Assembly: GCA_947372925.1 (NCBI GenBank)
Contig: CANBVQ010000008.1
Span: forward strand, 1 to 46,892
DNA length: 46,892 nucleotides
Origin: Acidimicrobiaceae bacterium
GTDB lineage: Bacteria; Actinomycetota; Acidimicrobiia; Acidimicrobiales; RAAP-2
Direction: 5' to 3'
The first letter of the stretch is position 1, and each line of letters begins with the position of its first letter. Positions 15,731 to 24,743 of this stretch are shown here, one piece after another. The notes beneath the pieces were generated by a model, which was not told the origin of the DNA, did no database searches, and saw only the letters and a program-made list of their open reading frames with translations. The translations under genes and the position numbers were made by a program.

Positions 15731-16632
15731 AGAAGATTGGCGTCCTCGTCATGGCCTACGGCACTCCGTCGTCGACGGAAGCTATCGAGCCCTACTACAC
15801 CCGTATTCGGCACGGCCGGGCACCGACCCCCGAACTACTGGCCGACCTCACACGTCGCTACAACGCCATTGGTGGCATCTCACCCCTACGCGAGCGCACC
15901 GACGCCCAGGTCGATGCGCTGCGGGCCGAACTAGAACGCCGTGCCCCGGGCCGCTTCGATGTTCGTTTTGGATCGAAGTACGAACCGCCAATGATCGAAG
16001 AGACGGCCGCGACGTTCGTCGCCGAGGGCTTTACCGACGTCATCGGCATCGTGCTCGCCCCGCACTCGTCTTCCATGTCGACCGACCAGTACATGGACCG
16101 GGCTCGAGCGACCCTCCCGGGCATCAACTTCACGGGCATCGGAGCTTGGTGGGACTTCCCCGGTTTCCTCGAAATTATTGCCAAGCGGGTCAATGAGGCC
16201 CTCGCGCAGATTCCCGCTGAACGACGCGCTAACACCGAAGTACTCTTCAGCGCTCACTCGCTCCCCGAGAAAATTCTGCTCAACGGTGACACCTATCCCG
16301 AGCAGCTCCGGGACTCGGCCGAGCAGGCGGCGGAAATCGCCGGCACTCCTCGATTCGATTTAGCCTGGCAGTCCGCCGGACGTACCCCCGACCCCTGGCT
16401 CGGGCCCGACATCTTGGACGTGCTGCGAACCAAGGCGGCCAATGGCATAACTGACATTGTTTCTTGCCCAATTGGCTTCGTCGCCGATCACCTCGAAGTG
16501 CTCTTTGACATCGACGTGGAGGCACAGGACGTGGCGCACACGGTCGGCCTCAATCTCGTACGCACGGAGTCGCTCAATGCGGCCCCCGACTTCATCGCCC
16601 TTCTCGCAGACGTGGTGATGGCCAACGAATGA
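15727..16632 (+). CDS. hemH: Ferrochelatase, probably coproporphyrin type
   Basis: The 301-residue enzyme inserts Fe2+ into a porphyrin. His177 in SAHSLP and Glu257 in DHLEVLFDID match the catalytic His183/Glu264 of Bacillus subtilis ferrochelatase, and YNAIGGISPL (45-54) is the usual porphyrin-binding signature. In actinobacteria the substrate is normally coproporphyrin III (CpfC), and the hemE-hemH-hemY neighbourhood supports this. Only one cysteine (Cys247) is present, so the 2Fe-2S cluster known from some actinobacterial ferrochelatases cannot form. It overlaps both neighbours by four bases (ATGA). Confidence 0.95.
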   Translation: MKKIGVLVMAYGTPSSTEAIEPYYTRIRHGRAPTPELLADLTRRYNAIGGISPLRERTDAQVDALRAELERRAPGRFDVRFGSKYEPPMIEETAATFVAEGFTDVIGIVLAPHSSSMSTDQYMDRARATLPGINFTGIGAWWDFPGFLEIIAKRVNEALAQIPAERRANTEVLFSAHSLPEKILLNGDTYPEQLRDSAEQAAEIAGTPRFDLAWQSAGRTPDPWLGPDILDVLRTKAANGITDIVSCPIGFVADHLEVLFDIDVEAQDVAHTVGLNLVRTESLNAAPDFIALLADVVMANE

Positions 16633-18050
16633 GTCGACGCTCCGTCGTCATTGTCGGCGGTGGTATCGCCGGCTTAGCCGCGGCGTGGGAAGCATCGGGA
16701 GGCAGTACGCCAAACCCCGATGTGTTTGTTGAAGTAATAGAGGCACTCCCCGCAACGGGAGGGGCACTTCGAACGACGGAGTTTGCGGGACGCACCATTG
16801 ACCTCGGCGCCGATGGCTTCTTGGCCACTCGGGGTGAGGCGACTGACTTCGTTCGAGCAGTAGGTCTCGGTGACCAGCTCCGCCCCATTGGCGCGAGCGG
16901 GGCCTGGATCTATCTCCGCGGCACTCTCGAGAAGATACCGACGGGCTTGGTACTCGGCGTGCCCACCCGGTGGGCACAGCTTCGAACGATGCGACAACTT
17001 TCACGTCGGGCAAAGATGGGGGCGCTCCGTGATCTTCTCGTGCCCCGACGACTTCGTCCCAAGGAAGAGTTCACTATCGGTGCAATTCTGCGTAGCAAAC
17101 TCGGCGACGCCCTCGTTGATGAACTCATTGAGCCGATGATTGGCGGTATTCAGGCCGGGCGGGTCGACGAACTCAGTGCCGCTGAGGTCTTTCCCGCGTT
17201 AGATGCCGCCGCCCGTAAAGGTGGTTCTCTTATGCGAGCTATTCGTCCGAAGCCCCCAACCACGCCTGCGGCGCCTACGCCAATTTTCTTTTCGCTCCAA
17301 GATGGAGTCGGCTCTCTGCCCCTCCAGCTGCGCCCAATTCTGCAGCAGCGGGGAGTCCTCTTTCGCACGGGCGACCCCGTTACAGCTATTCGCCTCACCA
17401 CCGATCAGGCCCACTCATTGAGCGTAGAAACTGCGACGTCCGTGACCCCGGCCGACGCCGTTGTTGTCGCCACACCACCACAAGTTGCCGGAGCCCTACT
17501 CGGTCAGCTTTCGGCCGACGTTCGCCAGTTGGAGTTTGTCAAGAGCGCTAGCAGCACCATGGTGACCTTCGCCGTTCCCCGAGAAGCGTGCCCGCTCCCT
17601 GAGAGCGGCACCGGTGTACTGGTACCGCTACAGACCGACTTTATTGCGGGTACCGATTCGCTCCTAACGACTGCCGTGACGTTTCTGGATCGGAAATGGG
17701 CCCATCTGCATGACCCCCAGCTCGCACTGGTGCGGGTGCACACGGGACGGATTGACGATGAACGGGCGATGGCTATGAGTGACGATGCCCTGGTGCATCG
17801 AATCCACGCCGAACTAGCGCAGCTCTTTGGAGCATGGCCCGAAGCCGTTGAGACGCGAGTGCAGCGATGGCCCCACGCGTTACCGCAATACTTCCACTCA
17901 CACCGGGCCATGGTGACGGGGGCGCGAGCCGCTCTAGTACCGCACGGAATATTTCTCGGAGGGATGGCCTATGACGGGGTGGGCGTACCCGCCAGTATCG
18001 GTTCGGGTCGACGGGCCGGAAGTGAAGCGTTAGCGCACGCTCAGAGGTAG
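16629..18050 (+). CDS. hemY: Coproporphyrinogen III/protoporphyrinogen oxidase, FAD-dependent
   Basis: The 473-residue flavoprotein begins with the FAD dinucleotide motif VIVGGGIAGLAAAWE (about 7-21) and ends with GGMAYDGVGVPASIGSGRR, the C-terminal FAD motif of the HemY/CgoX family. It oxidises the porphyrinogen to porphyrin using O2. In Gram-positive bacteria the natural substrate is coproporphyrinogen III, so CgoX is the better functional name; the final decarboxylase ChdC (HemQ) is not in this window. It overlaps hemH by four bases and, at its 3' end, the convergent HAD gene by ten. Confidence 0.93.
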   Translation: MSRRSVVIVGGGIAGLAAAWEASGGSTPNPDVFVEVIEALPATGGALRTTEFAGRTIDLGADGFLATRGEATDFVRAVGLGDQLRPIGASGAWIYLRGTLEKIPTGLVLGVPTRWAQLRTMRQLSRRAKMGALRDLLVPRRLRPKEEFTIGAILRSKLGDALVDELIEPMIGGIQAGRVDELSAAEVFPALDAAARKGGSLMRAIRPKPPTTPAAPTPIFFSLQDGVGSLPLQLRPILQQRGVLFRTGDPVTAIRLTTDQAHSLSVETATSVTPADAVVVATPPQVAGALLGQLSADVRQLEFVKSASSTMVTFAVPREACPLPESGTGVLVPLQTDFIAGTDSLLTTAVTFLDRKWAHLHDPQLALVRVHTGRIDDERAMAMSDDALVHRIHAELAQLFGAWPEAVETRVQRWPHALPQYFHSHRAMVTGARAALVPHGIFLGGMAYDGVGVPASIGSGRRAGSEALAHAQR

Positions 18051-18532
18051 TAACCCGAGTGGATGTAGATGCAGGGAACACCTTCGCGGACGTACATCGC
18101 GTGGTTCTTCGGATCGTCATCAAGCGCTAAGCGCAAATCAAAACCGGTTTCTCGAAGTTCGTGCACCACGCTTCGTTTGAAATAGTCAACGCCCGAGTAG
18201 TCACCGAACTCACGCATGATGAGAACATCCCAACGAAGGCCATACCGCTCTAACCAACCCAACGTGTGTGGAGCGACCCGACGGGGGCGGCCAGTGAGCA
18301 AGATCACAGTGAGATTTGAATCGAGAAGTTCTAGTAGTCGTTCAATTTCTTCGATGACCGGATCGTCGCCGCAGGCTTCAAAGAAACTGCGCCAGTCGCC
18401 GTAGTCGAGGTAATGCTGCCGACCGGCCGCATCGGCCAGTACGCCGTCAATGTCGAAAATAACGGCGGGGCCAGGGGTAATTTCGGCCGCTCGCCAATGC
18501 CAGTTTTCGGGAGAACCTTCGCGCATACTCAC
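18041..18532 (-). CDS. HAD-superfamily phosphatase, PNKP-like
   Basis: The 163-residue protein has the HAD phosphatase motifs: FDIDGVLAD (motif I, nucleophile and acid/base Asp, about 26-34), LLTGRP (motif II Thr, about 78-83), Lys119 as the motif III candidate, and LALDDDPKN (motif IV, about 134-142). Small HAD proteins of this form resemble the phosphatase domain of polynucleotide kinase-phosphatase or nucleotidases; no kinase domain is attached. The substrate is unknown. GTG at 18532 gives the longest frame; the ATG at 18526 is equally possible. It faces the large membrane protein gene across 55 bases and overlaps the hemY end by ten bases. Confidence 0.8.
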   Translation of the reverse strand: MSMREGSPENWHWRAAEITPGPAVIFDIDGVLADAAGRQHYLDYGDWRSFFEACGDDPVIEEIERLLELLDSNLTVILLTGRPRRVAPHTLGWLERYGLRWDVLIMREFGDYSGVDYFKRSVVHELRETGFDLRLALDDDPKNHAMYVREGVPCIYIHSGYYL

Positions 18533-18587
18533 AGTGTCTATTGTCTCACTTCAACCCGCTGGCGCCATCTCTGCGAGACTAGGGGCC

Positions 18588-21566
18588 GTGAGTTCCCTGT
18601 CGAATCAAGTAATTGCATTACCTCAGGGCCGACGTCTAACCGTCTATAGCGACCTGCAATTGAGCCCAGAAATGGCGCATGACTCGATTGCCATGAGTTC
18701 CATTGTCGAACAGTTAAACGAAATTGACGAAGCCACTGTCATTATCTTTGCGGGGTCAACGTTTGCATTCGGGCCCACGTCCAATCCCCAGCGCTTCGTA
18801 GCCGCATGCTGGCGCCGATTCCCAGCTTTTTACCAAGCACTTCAGCGGGTTGCCTCGCTCGAACAGTCACAGGTTATTTTTCTACCGGGAGCCACCGATG
18901 AAGAGCTCGGCATTGACGCGCCAACGCAGGCCGCCCTGATCAGCATGGGCTTTGCCGTGGCCGCTTCGGTATCCGTCGACGTAATGACGTGGCGCGGAAG
19001 TCGACGCTTGGAAGTAGTGGCCGGAGTAACCACTCGCGATACTTCACGCGTCGACGAACGCGAACGAAACGATGCTCAGCGTCTCGACGACACCCAGTCG
19101 CTAACGAGATTTGTGCAGTCACGCTTGATGTACCGAACCTTCAGTGGCTGGGCCTGGGCCCCACTGTGGATTTTCGCTTTCTTGATGTTGAGTTCGTTCG
19201 TTATCGGCTTGAACGATCTCTTCGGCAGTCACGGCTCGCAACTCTTGGGCCAGACGCCACACTTCACCACGTGGGGTTGGCTTTCAGCCTCCCTCTTTGC
19301 CGTGGCTGCCATCGAGGCCGTATTGGTAGTCATCGCGAGCACTATTGCTCGACGGAGATTTTTCCATCGAGACGGACCACAGTTCACTTCAAGCGAACCG
19401 TTGGGCGACGTACTCATTGGAACTAAAGACGCGCTCACGTTAGCGAGCAGCATTGTGGCTGCAGGCGGCGTAGGCCTGATTGTCGGGGGCTGCGCCCGAC
19501 CGGCATTGGCCTACCTCGACCAGGGCGTCTGTGCGGCACCCGGGCCATCAGGTCGAGTCTTTGTCGAGCGCCACGGACGATTCGGGCTTCCGCCAATTTT
19601 CCAGCCAGTGGCACGAACGAGCTACGTCGAAGTAGAGGCTGGTGGAACTGTTCGGGTGCGGCTGGTTGCCGGTGGTCTACGCGAGCCCTCTTCAACTCGC
19701 CTAGAGCGTTGGCTCGCCGGGAAAACCACGTTGCCGGCACCACCAGAGCCACCAACTCTCATAGGTTCGTGGCCCGATGGTTCGCCCTGGCCACAGACGC
19801 CGATCTTCCAGCAAACCTTTCGTCGTGAGCTTCGACTGAAGCGCATCGTCAGTGGCGTCGTTCTCCTTACGGGTCTCGCCAATGTCGTGAGTGCCGTGGT
19901 GCCTCCCGCCCGAGGACGACTGGAATCACTGCTCAATGTCCTGCCACTCGGCGTCGCCCAATCGGCCGCAGCGGCCACCGCCCTCGCCGGCGTGGGAATG
20001 ATCATGATGGCTCGAGGCCTTCGTCGGGGTCAGCGCCGCGCGTGGATTGTGGCCGCCATTCTCTTTGCCGTCACCACTACGACCCATGTCGCGCACGGTG
20101 GCAACGGTCTCGGCACGCTGATAAACGCCATTGTCTTCATCCTGCTCATCACCGAGCGCCGCATTTTTCAGGGCGCGACCGATCGAGGCTCCTTTAGCAG
20201 TGCACTTCCCAAGCTGCTCAGTATTCCCGCAGTGGCCACTGCGAGCGCCATGCTCGTTGTCATCGTCACGTCACGAATTCCATTCGGTCGTGAGTGGTGG
20301 CACATCGCTCAGGCCTGCGTGGAACGCCTCATAGGTATCACCCGCCTGCCACTCCCGGATCGAGCGGGCGACTTCCTTTCGCCGTCACTGTTTGCGACGG
20401 GCATTGTGATCATCATGGGCAGCCTCTACTTGTTGACGCGACCCGTCGTGGATCGCCGCCTCTCCAACCACGGTTCTTCGGCCGAGCGTCGCTTGGCCGA
20501 ACTGCGTGCCCGAGACATCGTTCGACGGCATGGTCGAGGCACCCTTGACTACTTCGCACTCCGTGATGACAAACAGTTCTTCTTTTTCCGCGACTCGGTG
20601 GTTGCCTACGCCGTCTACGGCGGCGTAGCGCTCATCTCTCCGGACCCCATCGGCCCCGAACCAGAGCGCGTCGAAGTCTTTGCCGCTTTTCGCCGATTCG
20701 CCGAGCAGCGCGGCTGGACCCTCGCCATCATTGGTGCGAGTCAACAATGGCTGCCGGTCTATCAGGGCGCCGGCCTCCATCACATCTACGTGGGTGACGA
20801 AGGGGTTGTGAACTGTCAGACCTTCACGCTGGAGGGCGGCAAAATGAAGGGGCTGCGCCAGGCCTGTACTCGATTGGCCCGTAACGGCTACTCCGTCGAG
20901 TTTGTGGACCCCTCCACTATCGATCCGACCCGCGTGCGTGGAATCATGGAATTGATTGCCAAACTCCGTCGCGGGGAGGACGAGCGGGGCTTTTCGATGA
21001 TGCTCGGTCGACTCTTTAATCCCCGCGACAAAGGTCTCCTGCTGACGATTGTGAACGGTCCAGATGGCACTCCCGCGGCCGTCTGCCAGTTTGTGCCCTC
21101 TCCAGCTATCAATGGTTACTCTCTCGACCTCATGCGTCGCGATCCGGGCGAACACCCCAACGGGCTGATCGACTTTGCCCTCTGCTCCACGATCGAACAC
21201 CTACGCCAACAGGGTGGGCAGGGACTGAGCTTGAACTTCGCCGCCTTTCGAAGCGTGCTCGATGGTGAGAAGGGTGACGGTACGTTTACCAAAGTTGAGC
21301 GGTGGGCCCTAAAGCGACTTTCGGGCATTCTGCCCATTGAGACTCTCTGGACCTTTAATGCCAAGTATCAGCCCGACTGGCTCCCCCGCTACCTGGTCTA
21401 TCCCGCCTTTGAATCGCTAGTGCCTGTCGTGGCTGCGCTCTTGCGCGCCGAGAGTTTGACAGAGATTCCCATCATCGGACGACTGCTCGCCAACGACCCG
21501 TCCAACCGACCCAGCACCGTTATTCCCGAAGAAATCTTGGCGGCTGCGAGCGAGGATGCTACGTAA
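18588..21566 (+). CDS. Degenerate metallophosphatase fused to MprF/LysX-type synthase
   Basis: This 992-residue protein has two parts. Residues about 14-150 follow the calcineurin-like metallophosphatase plan, but the metal ligands are lost: SDLQ (21-24) where SDxH is expected, AGST for GD, GATD (101-104) for GNHD. Membrane helices start near 188, with a beta-rich insert, and more helices lie around 430-610. Residues about 640-950 match the DUF2156 domain of MprF and mycobacterial LysX (LRDDKQFFFF, GGVALISPDPIG, LEGGKMKGLRQ, GYSLDLMRRD), which transfers lysine or another amino acid from tRNA to phosphatidylglycerol at the membrane. I chose GTG 18588 because upstream codons overlap the divergent HAD gene and add no domain; the ribosome site there is poor. 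The 3' end overlaps the SGNH gene by eight bases. Confidence 0.82.
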   Translation: MSSLSNQVIALPQGRRLTVYSDLQLSPEMAHDSIAMSSIVEQLNEIDEATVIIFAGSTFAFGPTSNPQRFVAACWRRFPAFYQALQRVASLEQSQVIFLPGATDEELGIDAPTQAALISMGFAVAASVSVDVMTWRGSRRLEVVAGVTTRDTSRVDERERNDAQRLDDTQSLTRFVQSRLMYRTFSGWAWAPLWIFAFLMLSSFVIGLNDLFGSHGSQLLGQTPHFTTWGWLSASLFAVAAIEAVLVVIASTIARRRFFHRDGPQFTSSEPLGDVLIGTKDALTLASSIVAAGGVGLIVGGCARPALAYLDQGVCAAPGPSGRVFVERHGRFGLPPIFQPVARTSYVEVEAGGTVRVRLVAGGLREPSSTRLERWLAGKTTLPAPPEPPTLIGSWPDGSPWPQTPIFQQTFRRELRLKRIVSGVVLLTGLANVVSAVVPPARGRLESLLNVLPLGVAQSAAAATALAGVGMIMMARGLRRGQRRAWIVAAILFAVTTTTHVAHGGNGLGTLINAIVFILLITERRIFQGATDRGSFSSALPKLLSIPAVATASAMLVVIVTSRIPFGREWWHIAQACVERLIGITRLPLPDRAGDFLSPSLFATGIVIIMGSLYLLTRPVVDRRLSNHGSSAERRLAELRARDIVRRHGRGTLDYFALRDDKQFFFFRDSVVAYAVYGGVALISPDPIGPEPERVEVFAAFRRFAEQRGWTLAIIGASQQWLPVYQGAGLHHIYVGDEGVVNCQTFTLEGGKMKGLRQACTRLARNGYSVEFVDPSTIDPTRVRGIMELIAKLRRGEDERGFSMMLGRLFNPRDKGLLLTIVNGPDGTPAAVCQFVPSPAINGYSLDLMRRDPGEHPNGLIDFALCSTIEHLRQQGGQGLSLNFAAFRSVLDGEKGDGTFTKVERWALKRLSGILPIETLWTFNAKYQPDWLPRYLVYPAFESLVPVVAALLRAESLTEIPIIGRLLANDPSNRPSTVIPEEILAAASEDAT

Positions 21567-22563
21567 GTTTCGGCGAGATCAGGGGCACTAACGCTCGTGA
21601 GATGTACGTCATATACGAAGCCAACGCGTGGTAGCGATCGCTATACACGAGTTGCTTGCCAACGACCGAAACGCAGGTCGTGGGGGAACAAAAGAGATTA
21701 GATACATCAACAATCGGCAAGTGCTGATTACGCGCAGCTTGCCACAACCCATCACTGACGTCATTAACGAGAGCGTCACCTGTCCTTGACGCAAAGCAGT
21801 TGGAGATCGAGGTGGGATTCGCACTCATGCAAGAGTTGGTGTCGGCTCCGGTACCCGACATACGTAGCCATGGAATATTCGAGAGCAAGATAATTTTTGA
21901 CTTGGACGACTTGAGCAGGGCGGCGGCCGTCTTGACACCGGTCGCTAGCTCCTGAGCCGATGGGTGGTGCGTAGCCGACATAAAGCCAGAGACTCCTGTG
22001 AGAACGACGTACGTCGGATGCGAATCATTGATGTACTTGCGCACCGCAGTACGCCACGAGATGCAATCAGGGTAGGCGGCACCACTGGTTTGCGTCACGA
22101 CGTACCCCCATGGCGGACAGCCGGGCTTCGAAAAAGCCACGACACGAAGGTTCAGCAAAATACCGAGTTCATGGAAGGCCGGGGTCCACATATTTGCCTG
22201 TGAGTCGCCGAAGAGGACGAGGGTTCTCTTGGCTGTCGGTTGGCCAAAGAGGCACGTCACTCCGGGATTAGCCGGGAGGGTGGACTGGCCGGTCTTGGCA
22301 TCGCAGTGGGTCGTTCGCGACTTCGGGAGACCGACATAAAAACCGGAGTACTTCGAGGCGACATTAGCCAACATTGTTTTCGCTTCGGCCGGAAGCTGAG
22401 TGACCGTACTGGACTGCTGGAGCTGAGTCGCGAGTTGCGCCAATGTTGGTCGCGTGTCGGCGGTTACGGCACCGGCGGTGAGTGGAGCGAACGCCGTTAC
22501 GAGCGCACATCCGGTGAGAAGAACAGCGATCTTGCTGCGTACTGCCGATTTCGTAAGCCGCAT
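21559..22563 (-). CDS. Secreted SGNH-fold protein (hydrolase or acyltransferase-like)
   Basis: The 334-residue protein has a signal peptide (about 1-35, ending near TAGAVTA) and the SGNH pattern: GDSQ at 119-122 (nucleophile block, Ser121), and DRYH near residue 311, where the catalytic Asp and His of block V sit in the DxxH form. Eight or so cysteines suggest disulfides outside the cell. The form resembles the C-terminal SGNH domain of OafA-type acyltransferases, which handle O-acetyl groups on surface glycans; here it stands alone. I start at ATG 22563: it gives a clean signal peptide and has AAGGA ten bases upstream; the longer frame to 22686 runs into the opposite gene. Substrate unknown. 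Confidence 0.8.
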   Translation of the reverse strand: MRLTKSAVRSKIAVLLTGCALVTAFAPLTAGAVTADTRPTLAQLATQLQQSSTVTQLPAEAKTMLANVASKYSGFYVGLPKSRTTHCDAKTGQSTLPANPGVTCLFGQPTAKRTLVLFGDSQANMWTPAFHELGILLNLRVVAFSKPGCPPWGYVVTQTSGAAYPDCISWRTAVRKYINDSHPTYVVLTGVSGFMSATHHPSAQELATGVKTAAALLKSSKSKIILLSNIPWLRMSGTGADTNSCMSANPTSISNCFASRTGDALVNDVSDGLWQAARNQHLPIVDVSNLFCSPTTCVSVVGKQLVYSDRYHALASYMTYISRALVPLISPKLT

Positions 22564-22665
22564 TAACTGCCAATCCTTAGGTTGCGTAGGCATCAACTTA
22601 CACGGCGAAAGAAGAATTTTCGACGCGCCAGCCAAGTGGCAGAATCTCTCCGCAGGGAACGTGAC

Positions 22666-22673
22666 AGGAAAGG
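22666..22673 (+). promoter_or_regulatory. Ribosome site deciding the MFS gene start
   Basis: AGGAAAGG lies five bases upstream of GTG 22679 and supports that start over the in-frame ATG at 22694 and over the far-upstream ATG at 22454, which lies inside the divergent SGNH gene. Confidence 0.6.
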
Positions 22674-22678
22674 TGACC

Positions 22679-23920
22679 GTGGCCAAAAATCCAATGTCTT
22701 CAGTCTTGCGCTACCGCGAGGCGCGCTGGCTTCTCTTCGGTCAAAGCACTTCTCGACTTGGTGACGGTGTTTCGGCCGTCACGATCGTTCTGCTGATACT
22801 GGACCGCTGGCCCGGGGCGACACACCTCTCGCTCTATTCGGCCGTAGCGACTCTCGCTCTCGTCGTCTTTCTCCTCTTCGGCGGTGCCGTCGTCGACCGC
22901 TTTTCACGACGAACCATCCTGCTGATATCAGACCTTTCGCGAGCGGTCATTATGGGCACTGTGGCCCTCTTGCTCGCCACCGATCGCCTGACCTTCTTAG
23001 AACTACTGCTGAGCGCCTTCCTCTTTGGCATTCTCGACGCGGTCTTCATGCCCGCGGCCACCGCACTAATTCCCGAGATTGTTCCCGAGGAGGCACTGAA
23101 CTCGGTGAATGCTGCCAGCGCAGTGTCTCGGAGTCTCTTTGGGGGCATGCTGGGTCCGGCTCTCGGTGGAATTCTTTCGGCGTGGAGCATTCCGGGGGCT
23201 CTGGCTTTTGACGTTGGAACATTTCTCATTAGCGCCGTCTCCATCTTGCTCATGAGACGAACGACGGCACCGGCAGCGCCGGCGGATGGTCACGAAAACA
23301 TGTTGAGGTCAATTGCTTCCGGACTTCGATACACCTATCAGACCAAGTGGCTGTTTTGGACGTTGATGGGCGCGGGTTTAACGAACGCCCTACTTTTCGT
23401 CCCCCAGGGAACGTTGATGCCGCTCTTCTTAAAGGACGAGTTTCACGCCAATCGACAACTGATTGGCCTGAGCTTTGCGATTAGCGGTGTGGGCTGGCTG
23501 GTTGGTTCATTGATCGTGGGATCGCTCACCACGCCTAAGCGCCGAGTCAGATGGCTCACCACCTCATGGTTACTGGGCAACATCGTGGTCGGATTTATCG
23601 CCATTGTGAATCACGCCTGGATGGCATTAACAATCGTCTTTCTCGTCGGACCACTCCTGTCCTACGGCAACGTGCTCTGGGAGTCCATGATGCAAACGGA
23701 AGTTCCCAAAGAACTGCTGGGTCGCATTACGTCAGTGGACTGGTTCATCTCGCTCGGTCTGACACCTATTGGCGTGATGGCCGCGGCAGCGCTCTCTACG
23801 CATCTCGGCATTCGGACCTACTTCTTGATCGCCACACTGGTGTGCGTGCCGTTTCAGATTGTTCTCTTGTTGTCCAAGCGAGTCAATGCCGTAGACGCAA
23901 CTCGAGTCGCTTCAAAATAG
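22679..23920 (+). CDS. Major facilitator superfamily transporter
   Basis: The 413-residue protein has about twelve hydrophobic helices in two halves joined by a loop near residue 200. The loop between helices 2 and 3 carries GGAVVDRFSRR, the MFS motif A, and the family looks like the drug/enterobactin-exporter type (GQSTSRLGDGVSAVT at the start, FMPAATALIPEIVP near helix 4). A proton-driven efflux role is likely; the cargo is not readable. It starts from GTG 22679, 115 bases from the divergent SGNH gene. Its last 38 bases overlap the convergent ATP-grasp gene. Confidence 0.88.
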   Translation: MAKNPMSSVLRYREARWLLFGQSTSRLGDGVSAVTIVLLILDRWPGATHLSLYSAVATLALVVFLLFGGAVVDRFSRRTILLISDLSRAVIMGTVALLLATDRLTFLELLLSAFLFGILDAVFMPAATALIPEIVPEEALNSVNAASAVSRSLFGGMLGPALGGILSAWSIPGALAFDVGTFLISAVSILLMRRTTAPAAPADGHENMLRSIASGLRYTYQTKWLFWTLMGAGLTNALLFVPQGTLMPLFLKDEFHANRQLIGLSFAISGVGWLVGSLIVGSLTTPKRRVRWLTTSWLLGNIVVGFIAIVNHAWMALTIVFLVGPLLSYGNVLWESMMQTEVPKELLGRITSVDWFISLGLTPIGVMAAAALSTHLGIRTYFLIATLVCVPFQIVLLLSKRVNAVDATRVASK

Positions 23921-24743
23921 CGTCAGCCAACTTCGCGGCGGCCTCGGGGTGGTAGGTCAAAAAGAGTGAGGGCTCGGTCAGTTCGAGCTCCATCACGGCC
24001 CAATCGTCATCGAGGCGACAGAGGTCGACTCGGGCGTAGAGCGCTGACGATGCGCCTCCCGCTTCCAACACCCTTCGAGCGAATTGCAGCGTTTCGGGAC
24101 TTGCCGTGGCCACCGACATCTGTTCGGCACGAAAGAGTTGACTGCGGTCGTTCTCGACCGCATTGAGCATCGCTCCCTTGCGCATGGCGTGGGAAAACTC
24201 ACCGTCCACAAAGACGAGAGCTAACTCACCCTCTTCATCAATTGACTCCACGTAGGGCTGGATAATTACATCTCGACCTGAGGCGTGCAGAGATCGGACG
24301 TGGGCGTGAGCGCGGGCGTGGTCCCCTGCTCCGTAGCGTTCGGCGTCCATACTGCCCGCCCCGACTGTGGGCTTTACCACGAAGTTGCCCGCGGGGAAGA
24401 TGGGGTCGATAGCTACGTCAGCAAAGGTCGAAGGAATTACGTTGATTCCGGCTAGTTGCAAGGACCGTAGGTAGTGCTTGTCGGTATTCCAGGTCACAAG
24501 GTCCAACGAGTTATAGAGCGTAGGAACGCTCGACGCCCATTCGAGAAATTCATCTCGGCGGGGTGCGTAATCCCACGTCGAACGGATGACCGTCGCATCA
24601 AATCGATCCCATTGGGCATTCGGGTCGTCCCAGGCCAACAGTTCATACGCAAGCCCGACGCTCGTTAATGCCTCTAGGAGCAGTGGTGTGTCGGGGTCGA
24701 CGTAGAGGTCCTCACACGTCGCGATTGCGACGCGACGACTCAC
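23883..24743 (-). CDS. ATP-grasp ligase-like protein coupled to nuoN
   Basis: The 286-residue protein has an ATP-grasp layout like RimK, glutathione synthetase or the DcsG-type ligases: STWDYAPRRDEF (about 55-66), NTDKHYL, the ATP-binding FVVKPTVGAGS (about 121-131), QPYVESIDEEGELALVFVDG (about 165-184) and the metal-binding ELELTEPSLF near 255-265. Such enzymes join a carboxylate to an amine with ATP; the substrates are unknown. The GTG at 24743 overlaps the nuoN stop in GTGA, so it is probably translated as the last gene of the nuo operon. The frame extends further upstream inside nuoN, but that part does not look like this family. Confidence 0.82.
   Translation of the reverse strand: MSRRVAIATCEDLYVDPDTPLLLEALTSVGLAYELLAWDDPNAQWDRFDATVIRSTWDYAPRRDEFLEWASSVPTLYNSLDLVTWNTDKHYLRSLQLAGINVIPSTFADVAIDPIFPAGNFVVKPTVGAGSMDAERYGAGDHARAHAHVRSLHASGRDVIIQPYVESIDEEGELALVFVDGEFSHAMRKGAMLNAVENDRSQLFRAEQMSVATASPETLQFARRVLEAGGASSALYARVDLCRLDDDWAVMELELTEPSLFLTYHPEAAAKLADAILKRLELRLRH

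Noticed and set aside
18450-18587. Upstream extension of the MprF-like gene to ATG 18450
   Set aside because: The extra 46 codons overlap the divergent HAD gene and its promoter, show no domain, and the metallophosphatase-like fold starts after GTG 18588.
22454-22678. Upstream extension of the MFS gene to ATG 22454
   Set aside because: It would overlap the SGNH signal-peptide region on the other strand and adds a polar N-terminus unlike MFS proteins.
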